The notes beneath the pieces are model-generated. The model ran no database searches and had not been told where the DNA came from. It was given only the letters and a program-made list of their open reading frames with translations. The position numbers were made by a program, and so were the translations under genes. Of a DNA stretch of 64,000 bases, positions 56,601 through 64,000 are shown piece after piece (the stretch's first letter is position 1; the number at the start of each line of letters is the position of its first letter). The DNA is taken from NCBI RefSeq assembly GCF_026914265.1, contig NC_069130.1:17772866-17836865 (forward strand), given 5' to 3'. Source of the DNA: Mya arenaria. Its lineage: Eukaryota > Mollusca > Bivalvia > Myida > Myidae.

Positions 56601-57656
56601 ATGAGAATGTTTAGTATCAATTTCAATATAGCAATGAACAAAAAAACAAAAAGAATACCGAAAAGTAAAATTGATTTCTTTTCTCTTCTGCCAGAGGTTC
56701 TCGAAAGAAATGAAGAGACAAAACTCAAATGTAATCAGTTTTGTAAAAAACTTGATGAAGAAACATTTGGGTATCCTGAGCTGCGGAATCCTGCCAAGGA
56801 ACTCAGTGAATGTCAAAATGAATCACTGGAGATGCTTTTGAGACATTGCAGATTCGCGGAACATAAAACAGATAAACAGTTCAGTCTTGTGGAGTTTTGC
56901 AACTTTGACAAGAATACTATGGTTTCGACAATAGCCAACGATATCTCGTCAATAATAGACTTTGGAAGTAGGCTCGTTTGCCTTTACTCAAAGTTTGGAG
57001 ATGACAAAGAGGTGTTCTTGATCCTAAAGGCTATGGTACAAAGGCAGCAAAAGGCAGAACAAATCATAAGCACCATTCAAAGCTCATTTGGAATCAGCGA
57101 AATTACCACTCAGAAGTCAAATGATGTACTTAACATGCCACAGTCACTAGGTTCAGAAATGAATAAAAAAATTAACAAAAAAATACCCTATGAGACGAAA
57201 ATAAAGATAGACACTAATCGAACTTTGCAGGATTTGGCTTGTGCTCTGGTTAATGAATTGAAACATGCGCTCGTTAAAGCGAACAATTTGTGGATGCGGT
57301 TAAAACTGGAAGATATGAGTCCTGACACAGATATTTTGACAAGATATGTCAGAACAATCTGCTGGAACAATCAATTTGTACAGAATGGACTTTTGGCGAT
57401 GTTTCCCGAATGTGCAAAAAGTACAGCTAGCTCATGTGATATTCAAACTAGCTCAAGTGATATTCACACAGACATTTCGTCGTTAAAACAAGAATTAGAA
57501 TCAATAACAAAACATAGCCAAATTTTGCAAGATAAATCTCGTTTATTCGACAGCAAATCAGTGTTTGATTGGATGAAAAAATTTAACTTAAAGTACAAGA
57601 ATTCTATTCGATCAATTGAAAAAATTGAAACAAACTTGAAATGTTTTGAAAAATAG
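56601..57656 (+). CDS. Unknown helical protein, 351 residues
   Basis: Intact ORF. A second in-frame ATG at 56,634 gives 340 residues and better spacing from the TATAAGTAATATAAATA promoter region (56,586-56,600). The N-terminus is basic (KKTKRIPKSK), and most of the rest is predicted helical by eye (for example LKAMVQRQQKAEQIISTIQS near 140-160). The SSCDIQTSSSDIHTDISS section near 285-305 contains a short repeat. Nine Cys are scattered without a zinc pattern. AATAAA at about 57,740. It lies alone between repeat blocks 3 and 4, with no shared motif with the other genes. I recognise no family. It could be a structural or replication-accessory protein, but nothing shows it. Confidence 0.65.
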   Translation: MRMFSINFNIAMNKKTKRIPKSKIDFFSLLPEVLERNEETKLKCNQFCKKLDEETFGYPELRNPAKELSECQNESLEMLLRHCRFAEHKTDKQFSLVEFCNFDKNTMVSTIANDISSIIDFGSRLVCLYSKFGDDKEVFLILKAMVQRQQKAEQIISTIQSSFGISEITTQKSNDVLNMPQSLGSEMNKKINKKIPYETKIKIDTNRTLQDLACALVNELKHALVKANNLWMRLKLEDMSPDTDILTRYVRTICWNNQFVQNGLLAMFPECAKSTASSCDIQTSSSDIHTDISSLKQELESITKHSQILQDKSRLFDSKSVFDWMKKFNLKYKNSIRSIEKIETNLKCFEK

Positions 57657-57894
57657 GATCGCGCATTTGTAGTGAGCAAAAACGTTACTGAAATATTAAA
57701 CATGTGTATGTGTATGTGTATAGACTCATAAGTTCGATAATAAAAGTTTGAATGATAACACTTTTGCATTATTTTTTTGTTCCATTTAACACTTTAGGTT
57801 TAATTGACAGAAAAATAGAATGAGATACTATTCATTTGTGAAAATTTAGAAATCGTCGCAAATGAATAAATCATTTTTTTTCACAAGTAAAAAA

Positions 57895-58800
57895 AAATGA
57901 TGAATATCAAAGCGATTCATGATACTGAGCATTTATCAAACATTTCACTTTATTATTTGTCAAACCAAATGCTAAGTGTCAAATCGATTCATGACATTTA
58001 GCATTTCTCATACATTTCACTCTATTATTTGTCAAACCAAAAATTGAATGTCAAATTATTTACAGATGCTAAACAGTTTATCATAAATTTTACTCATTTT
58101 ATTTGTCAAACCAAAAGATGAATGTCAAATTATTTGAAGATGCTAAGCATCTTATCATACATTTCACTCTTATTATGACAAATCGACTCACAAATTTAAG
58201 CAAACCAGGTGACGATGTACAAATAATTTAGGGTGACGAGCTTTTTGGTTACCTCGCCCAGCCCAACTGAAAGACTTAAAGTATATCTATAAGTCTTTTA
58301 GTTTGGTCGGGCGAGCGAGCCAAAATCTCGTCATCACAAAATATTTGTACATCGTCACTTTGTGTGCTTAATTTTGAGATTCAAATAAATCGTTCTAAAT
58401 TCAATGTAAAAAAAAGTTTCATAAGGGGGGTACTCAGCGTGAAAAAACTACATCGCTTAAACGCAAATGCGCTTTGGTAAGTATATAGCTAAAAAACGAA
58501 TGCGCTATGGTGAAAATCCAAAGTCAAAAATTTTGAAAAAATTGAAAAGTTGTCAAATAAATCATAATTTTAAGCACATTGTTAGTGTACTGCTCTATCT
58601 TTTGTAAATCAAAAGTACATCATCCAATATGAATAGAGTATTCGTCCATTTGTAGATCAACTTGAAAAAATGTCCAAATGTAAACCATCACAACTCATTG
58701 ATGTTTCACTTTATTTTTTGTCATGCCAAATAGCCACAGATTGTCTCATCATTATCAATATGAAGATTTTATTTGTTTTCAAATCTTTTGTGAACGCCAG
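57895..58800 (+). repeat. Palindromic repeat block 4 (hr-like)
   Basis: ~73-base units (57,895-58,195), palindrome 58,209-58,358 (150 bases, with TCATCACAAA in place of TCATCCCAAA), conserved flank, then the GTGAACGCCAG tail. It lacks part of the internal GAGAGAATGGTTAATATG segment found in blocks 3, 5 and 6. Confidence 0.9.
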
Positions 58801-59159
58801 TTTCATGGACTTGATACAATGAGTAAAATCTTTGAAAATAAAAATTGAACATGAACATTTTGTATTTCATGAAATTTTCAGCACATAAAAAAAATCAAAG
58901 GACTGAAAGCAATATGACAATGTTACTTGTTTTTAAATCTTGTGTGAACGCCAGTTTCATTGACTTGACACAATGAGTAAAATCTTTGAGAATAAAAATG
59001 GAATATGAACATTTTGCATTTCATGAAATTTTCATCTCCTTGAAAAAACATGCAGATCATTAAGGTTTATCTGACAGAAAAATAGAATGAGATACTATTC
59101 ATTTGTGAAAATTAAGAAATCGTCGCGAATGAATAAATCATTTTTTTCATTAATAAAAC
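58801..59159. repeat. Repeat tail between blocks 4 and 5
   Basis: Two further AAATCTT(G/T)TGTGAACGCCAG units with CACAATGAGTAAAATCTTTGA and GAACATTTTG(C/T)ATTTCATG. Related to the 40.9-42.7 kb array. No gene. Confidence 0.8.
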
Positions 59160-60060
59160 GAATTGATGAATATCAAAGCGATTCATGATACTGAGCATTT
59201 ATCAAACAGTTCACTTTATTATTTGTCAAACCAAATGCTAAGTGTTAAATCGATTCATGACATTTAGCATTTCTCATACATTTCACTCTATTATTTGTCA
59301 AACCAAAAGATGAACGTCAAATTATTTGAAGATGCTAAGCAGTTTATCATACATTTCACTCTTATTATGACAAATCGACTCACAAATTTAAGCAAACCAG
59401 GTGACGATGTACAAATAATTTAGGGTGACGAGCTTTTTGGTTACCTCGCCCAGCCCAACTGAAAGACTTAAAGTATATCTATAAGTCTTTTAGTTTGGTC
59501 GGGCGAGCGAGCCAAAATCTCGTCATCCCAAAATATTTGTACATCGTCACTTTGTGTGCTTAATTTTGAGATTCAAATAAATCGTTCTAAATTCAATGTA
59601 AAAAAAAGTTTCATAAGGGGGGTACTCAGCGTGAAAAAACTACATCGCTTAAACGCAAATGCGCTTTGGTAAGTATATAGCTAAAAAACGAATGCGCTAT
59701 GGTGAAAATCCAAAGTCAAAAATTTTGAAAAATTGAAAAGTTGTCAAATAAATCATAATTTTAAGCACTGTGTTCGTGTTGTGCTCTATCATTTGTAAAT
59801 CAAAACTGAGAGAATGGTTAATATGTTTTGAGACTAAGTATTTACAACACACTGCAAGTAAATCATCCAATATGAATAGAGTATTCGTCCATTTGTAGAT
59901 CAACTTGAAAAAATGTCCAAATGTAAACCATCACAACTCATTGATGTTTCACTTTATTTTTTGTCATGCCAAATAGCCACAGATTGTCTCATAATTATCA
60001 ATATGAAGATTTTATTTGTTTTCAAATCTTGTGTGAACGCCAGTTTCATGGACTTGACAC
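59160..60060 (+). repeat. Palindromic repeat block 5 (hr-like)
   Basis: ~73-base units from 59,160, palindrome 59,401-59,550 (150 bases), conserved flank and full tail. Almost identical to block 3 over the tail. Short frames within it are by-products of the repeat. Confidence 0.9.
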
Positions 60061-60404
60061 AATGAGTCAAATCTTTGAAAATAAAAATGGAATATGAACA
60101 TTTTGCATTTCATGAAATTTTCATCTCATAGAAAAAACATGCAAATTCTTCATAAAAACATCAAATGAATGAAAGCAATATGACGATTTTACTTGTTTTC
60201 AAATCTTGTGTGAACGCCAGTTTCATTGACATTGACACAATGAGTAAATTCTTTGAGAATGTAAATTGAATATGAACATTTTGCATTTCATGAAATTTTC
60301 ATCTCCTGGAAAAAACATGCAGATCATTAAGGTTTATTTGACAGAAAATAGAATGAGATACCATTCATTTGTGAAAATTAAGAAATCGTCGCGAATGAAT
60401 AAAT
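60061..60404. repeat. Repeat tail between blocks 5 and 6
   Basis: Contains the CACAATGAGT(C/A)AA and GTGTGAACGCCAGTTTCATT motifs again. Same family as 58,801-59,159. No gene. Confidence 0.8.
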
Positions 60405-61120
60405 CATTTTTTCATTTGTCAAACCAAATGCTAAGTGTCAAATCGATTCATGACATTTAGCATTTCTCATACATTTCACTCTATTATTTGTCAAACCAAA
60501 AGATGAACGTCAAATTATTTGAAGATGCTAAGCAATTTATCATACATTTCACTCTTATTATTTGTCAAACCAAAAGATGAATGTCAAATTATTTGAAGAT
60601 GCTAAGCATCTTATCATACATTTTACTCTTTTTATGACAAATCGACTCACAAATTTAAGCAAACCAGGTGACGATGTACAAATAATTTAGGGTGACGAGC
60701 TTTTTGGTTACCTCGCCCAGCCCAACTGAAAGACTTAAAGTATATCTATAAGTCTTTTAGTTTGGTCGGGCGAGCGAGCCAAAATCTCGTCATCCCAAAA
60801 TATTTGTACATCGTCACTTTGTGTGCTTAATTTTGAGATTCAAATAAATCGTTCTAAATTCAATGTAAAAAAAAGTTTCATAAGGGGGGTACTCAGCGTG
60901 AAAAAACTACATCGCTTAAACGCAAATGCGCTTTGGTAAGTATATAGCTAAAAAACGAATGCGCTATGGTGAAAATCCAAAGTCAAAAATTTTGAAAAAA
61001 TTGAAAAGTTGTCAAATAAATCATAATTTTAAGCACTGTGTTCGTGTTGTGCTCTATCATTTGTAAATCAAAACTGAGAGAATGGTTAATATGTTTTGAG
61101 ACAAAGCATTTACAACACAC
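60405..61120 (+). repeat. Palindromic repeat block 6 (hr-like)
   Basis: Four ~73-base units, palindrome 60,668-60,817 (150 bases), conserved flank, then truncated at CATTTACAACACACTGCA just before the AATAAA of the next gene (61,143-61,148). Confidence 0.9.
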
Positions 61121-61190
61121 TGCATACACGATGTACAAACATTTTATTCATAAAAAAGTAAAACACATAATTCACCCAACAACTCCTCAG

Positions 61191-62063
61191 TCAAAAATGT
61201 AGCTTGAGTCCTTTGTAATTGATGTTACTATTGCAACAAAAACCATCCTTGCAGAAGCGGTTGGTCGTGTAGGTTTGTAGTCCATATTTTGATTGAAATA
61301 AAACACATAATTGGTGTTTCGAAGTATCAATGTAGCAATCTCGGTAAGTCCATGTATCATTTGCAATATCTTTTATAACTGTGTTCAATTCAGCACACTT
61401 TAGAAGTCTGTTTGATTGATCAGATCTATACAAATTATCTCTCTGAGATTTTATCGCAAGAAGTGCTTGTTCATGAATGTCCTGTATTCGTCGATCTAAA
61501 AAGTGTACCATATTTGTAGGGTAGAGTTCACTTCCAAACCGCTGCAGTAAATGTTGGGCAATTTTCAATCTTGAGAAGACGCTGAATTTTGTAAGGAAGT
61601 CGAGTTTGATTACCGAATAATAGGCTGTGGCTGCCATGTCAGCTGTACATCTATCGGAAAAAAATATCTTGTTTGCGTATCCCTTATGTAAATGATCCCG
61701 CTCACTAACATATTCCTCAGCTAGGAGAAAATCTGAATCGTATCCATCGTTATGAAATTTGATTCTGACAATTTTCTGTGTCAACGCACTGTCAAGCGTA
61801 ATTTCGATGGATTTCACATGTGTTGGTGTAAATTCTATGGGTACAAAGTGTTCCTGGCGCATTTCAACCAGAAATTCATATCGCATATCACCGTGTTCGT
61901 TTACGATATTGGCAATCTCAGAAGATTGAATTTCCTTAGGTAAGGTATAATCGCTAAATATGTGATATACCATATCTTCGATAGGAATGTGTCGTTCTTG
62001 ATTAAAGTGTCTGGCTAACATAATGTCAATAAAAGTAACGATACAAAGTAATTCTGCAAGCAT
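61191..62063 (-). CDS. Unknown protein, third gene of an abutting set
   Basis: 290 residues. The ATG directly abuts the TAA of the gene upstream (TAAATG), so translation by reinitiation or a separate promoter inside the upstream gene is needed. A second ATG at residue 15 would give MLARHFNQ. The first 15 residues are hydrophobic (LAELLCIVTFIDIML), which could be a short membrane anchor. The middle has the HKGYANKIFFSDRC segment, and the end has several Cys (CKDGFCC). AATAAA at 61,143-61,148 ends the unit. No family recognised. Gene order and shared strand suggest it works with its two upstream neighbours. Confidence 0.65.
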   Translation of the reverse strand: MLAELLCIVTFIDIMLARHFNQERHIPIEDMVYHIFSDYTLPKEIQSSEIANIVNEHGDMRYEFLVEMRQEHFVPIEFTPTHVKSIEITLDSALTQKIVRIKFHNDGYDSDFLLAEEYVSERDHLHKGYANKIFFSDRCTADMAATAYYSVIKLDFLTKFSVFSRLKIAQHLLQRFGSELYPTNMVHFLDRRIQDIHEQALLAIKSQRDNLYRSDQSNRLLKCAELNTVIKDIANDTWTYRDCYIDTSKHQLCVLFQSKYGLQTYTTNRFCKDGFCCNSNINYKGLKLHF

Positions 62064-62933
62064 TTATTTTTTCAAAAATAATACAATAATCTTATCGAAT
62101 AGTAGCTCTGGGCAAGTTAATTCAATTGCCATAGCAAGAATGTCTACAGTTGATTTTCCGTCTAAGGATTCATCAAATAAGTCTAACCACCATTTGTTGT
62201 CATCATCCCGGTTACCACAATATTGTGTGTCATTGTCGTTTAAGTCATTTTCGGAATGTTCCACGCACTCCTTCTTTATGTGTGTGTGGTTCGCAGTATC
62301 CGACGAATACTCTGCTAACATCTGAATTACCGATTGTTCAAGAGGAATTTCTGTGTTTAGCGAGGTAGCGTTATTTAGCCATTTCTTCTCCTGGGTACCA
62401 CAATCTTGTATGTCATTGTCATTTGAGTCATTTTCGCAATGTTCCACGCACTCCTTCTTTATGTTTGTTTTAGTCGCAGAATTCGACGAATCTTTTGCTA
62501 ACATCTCAATCACCGATTGTTCAACAGGAATTTCTGTTTCTAGCGTGATAGCATTTTTTCGCCATCTCTTTGGTAGTTTGGATTGATCTCGTGGCGCTTC
62601 CACATGCTTTCGTTTTCTGTTGGGTTTAGCATTCGATAATATTCCTTTGCCGTCATTTATAAGTTGCGTTTCCAGAGTAAGCGCATCTTGGAACTGTGCA
62701 AACATTGGGTGTAGTGCAAACAAACACTCAAGTGCTTGGCAAAGGTTTGAGTGAAGACATCCAAACAAAGGCTTCACAACCATGCCACTATTTTCTATAA
62801 CCTGAAGGCGAATTCCTATCCGACTTAGTATTCCACTAGTTTGAATCTTCCTGAATGCATATGTTAGCTCTTTCTGTGTACATACAAGATGAAAATTTTT
62901 ACTGGGTAAAATGTTTTTTTCGATGCATAACAT
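62064..62933 (-). CDS. Unknown protein with a ~60-residue internal duplication
   Basis: 289 residues. The N-terminal ~110 look globular, followed by a basic patch PNRKRKHVE. Then come two tandem repeats of about 60 residues: each has NA(I/T)(T/S)LxTEIP(V/L)EQSVI, then a Ser/Thr-rich part, then (N/H)IKKECVEH(C/S)END. The IKKE motif fits a SUMO-acceptor consensus (hydrophobic-K-x-E) in each repeat. The last 40 residues are Leu-rich. The start overlaps the end of the upstream gene by 35 bases in another frame, and the stop abuts the downstream ATG. Function unknown; a nuclear regulatory role is possible. Confidence 0.65.
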   Translation of the reverse strand: MLCIEKNILPSKNFHLVCTQKELTYAFRKIQTSGILSRIGIRLQVIENSGMVVKPLFGCLHSNLCQALECLFALHPMFAQFQDALTLETQLINDGKGILSNAKPNRKRKHVEAPRDQSKLPKRWRKNAITLETEIPVEQSVIEMLAKDSSNSATKTNIKKECVEHCENDSNDNDIQDCGTQEKKWLNNATSLNTEIPLEQSVIQMLAEYSSDTANHTHIKKECVEHSENDLNDNDTQYCGNRDDDNKWWLDLFDESLDGKSTVDILAMAIELTCPELLFDKIIVLFLKK

Positions 62934-63501
62934 CTATGATGTCCGATTCTGTACAGTTCAGTGTCCTTATCAGAGCGACGAAATATGTGTTTAGGCGAAG
63001 TCTGATCTGAGTTCTCTCCAGAGATTGGTTGTTTGATTTAACTCCATAAATCCTACTGTAGTCTTCAAGGGCTGCGAACTCGGTTACTGGTATGATGCAA
63101 ATTGGAATGCTCGTTCGCACCTCTTTGTCTACCCTTCTGCTCAGATTTGTATTTTCCAGAGTGTCTGTGAGTTTGCTGAAATCCATTGGAGAAAGCTTCT
63201 TCAAAATGTTGAAATACGACCAGTCACTTTGTTCGTTCTTGAATATTTCATCTATGTATTTTTCAAAGGCTTCCAAGGTAGGTTCTGTCAAAAAGAGATG
63301 CTGGGCTGTTGGGATGTAATCCAAAAAATCATATGGACTGTTCGTGATCGACGTGAATCGAAAACCTTCGATATCGGTGAAAGGACATGTTACATTGAAC
63401 ATGTTTTTTCGTTGATGGCCAGCCCCTTCAAAGTTTCTTTTCTTTCGTATAAATGTTTCACACAAAGCATGTAGGTCTGGGTTGACAAGTTGAAAAGTCA
63501 T
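62899..63501 (-). CDS. Unknown protein, first gene of the set
   Basis: 200 residues, ATG just downstream of a GTATATAAGGGCG TATA box on the minus strand (63,530-63,543). The sequence is soluble-looking, with aromatic stretches (DFLDYIPTAQHLFL), an IPICIIPVTEFAALEDYSRI core and an Arg/Leu-rich segment (RTQIRLRLNTYF) near 165-180. Its last 12 codons overlap the next gene in a different frame. No motif recognised. As the promoter-proximal gene it is probably co-transcribed with the next two. Confidence 0.65.
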   Translation of the reverse strand: MTFQLVNPDLHALCETFIRKKRNFEGAGHQRKNMFNVTCPFTDIEGFRFTSITNSPYDFLDYIPTAQHLFLTEPTLEAFEKYIDEIFKNEQSDWSYFNILKKLSPMDFSKLTDTLENTNLSRRVDKEVRTSIPICIIPVTEFAALEDYSRIYGVKSNNQSLERTQIRLRLNTYFVALIRTLNCTESDIIDVMHRKKHFTQ

Positions 63502-63612
63502 CGTGAAATGAACAAAAATAATGAATGTGTCGCCCTTATATACTCAAAAATGCATGCGCGCGCACCAATCAAATGTTATACATATAGTCGTACAAACAAA
63601 TCAACCATTAAA
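63502..63612. promoter_or_regulatory. Divergent promoter region
   Basis: On the minus strand, GTATATAAGGG (63,533-63,543) drives the three-gene set. On the plus strand, CCAATCA at about 63,564 and TTATACATATAG at about 63,572 lie 40-50 bases before the ATG at 63,613. GCATGCGCGCGCACC between them is a GC island in AT-rich DNA. Confidence 0.5.
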
Positions 63613-63880
63613 ATGATGTCATTTGCTACACATACTTCAATCGTCACGCTTGACAACAAAACCAAACAATCTTTAATTGACGAAATTGATTATCTTAATT
63701 TAGGTAAAAGCATATCAGCTAAAAAATGGATCTGTGTTTTATGTAAGAGAAAGTGAAGTCAACGTATTCTGTAAGAAATGTCGTTATAGATTCGCCTGCC
63801 GATATTGTTTTTTAAATTCTATGTTGAAGGGTGAGACATTTACTTGTAACACATGTAAGGATCATCAGGGCTTTTTATAA
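63613..63880 (+). pseudogene. Cys-rich zinc protein interrupted by a frame change
   Basis: From ATG at 63,613 (or 63,616) the frame encodes 47 residues and ends KKWICVLC then TGA at 63,754-63,756. The +1 frame continues from there without a stop to TAA at 63,878-63,880 and supplies further CxxC pairs: CKKC, CRYC and CNTC. The four CxxC pairs together look like one small zinc-binding domain split by a single-base length change in the AAGAGAAAG stretch. It could be a disabling mutation, a programmed shift or a base-call error. The start is chosen from the plus-strand promoter signals; an upstream ATG-like frame from 63,490 overlaps the divergent gene. Confidence 0.5.
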
Positions 63881-64000
63881 TGTAACACGGAATGATTCTG
63901 AAACGGGCAGGGAAAATTAGATGCCGTTCAAGGGTAATGGGCCTACTTTCGGTCCAAAAAGGGGCAGAAAACACTGCATGATCATGTAACCCGTGTCGCC
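63881..64000. other. Window edge, no feature recognised
   Basis: GC-richer tail without an ORF. The virus-like block apparently continues beyond the window. Confidence 0.4.

Noticed and set aside
44618..60817. Idea of a CRISPR array from the ~73-base tandem units
   Set aside because: Units are longer than CRISPR repeats, have no regular unique spacers and no cas genes are present. The DNA is eukaryotic in style.
37495..64000. Firm assignment to Malacoherpesviridae
   Set aside because: IAP and RING genes occur in several invertebrate DNA virus groups, and no family-specific core gene was recognised in the window.

Overview
The window reads as animal nuclear DNA, most likely from a bivalve or other mollusc, with a block of large-DNA-virus-like sequence beside it. 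The left part (about 1-37,430) is AT-rich and mostly non-coding. It holds short spliced exons with canonical splice sites, a CR1/L2/Rex1-type LINE, TTAA-flanked MITEs, a solo LTR, a 6.6-kb transposon with terminal inverted repeats and old segmental duplications. The right part (about 37,495-64,000) carries compact, intact, mostly intronless ORFs on both strands with their own TATA boxes and AATAAA signals. Two poly(A) signals overlap or abut stop codons, and multicopy repeats lie between the genes. The species is inferred from style and cannot be proved here.

Left part. Two diverged copies of one segment (about 4.6-9.4 kb and 11.3-18.4 kb) each carry two minus-strand terminal exons. These resemble the end of the Deltex C-terminal (DTC) domain of DTX/DTX3L ubiquitin ligases. 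An upstream exon with the first half of the DTC domain lies at 20.8-21.0 kb. The second copy was split by a 5'-truncated LINE. A second duplicated pair (about 21.9-31.8 and 34.0-37.4 kb) carries a plus-strand gene fragment with a CRE/ETS promoter. The first copy of this pair contains a MITE and a 6,633-bp transposon, and the second copy keeps the empty sites.

Junction. Homology between this second pair stops at about 37,433. A unique stretch and a GAAAATTGAGAAT-type minisatellite follow, and the virus-like block starts there. This looks like an integration or recombination boundary.

Right part. In order it holds a Cys-rich protein and a small RING protein; two tandem tRNA-Leu genes (UAA and CAA); an ORF-poor region with duplicated hairpins and a ~160-215-bp tandem array; a spliced minus-strand transcript without a long ORF; and then a gene cluster. 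The cluster has paired RING-like proteins, an acidic protein, a coiled-coil protein, a complete IAP (BIR-BIR-UBA-like-RING), and a protein whose N-terminus resembles a CRESS-virus Rep endonuclease domain with its catalytic residues replaced. Six repeat blocks, each centred on an exactly 150-bp imperfect palindrome, surround the cluster: two on the left in one orientation and four on the right in the other. A three-gene minus-strand set with overlapping or abutting ends closes the window. Apoptosis inhibition and ubiquitin ligation are the recognisable themes. No polymerase, capsid or packaging gene is visible, so the virus family cannot be assigned. The IAP and RING content recalls malacoherpesviruses and the repeat blocks recall baculovirus hr or herpesvirus origin regions, but these are analogies.
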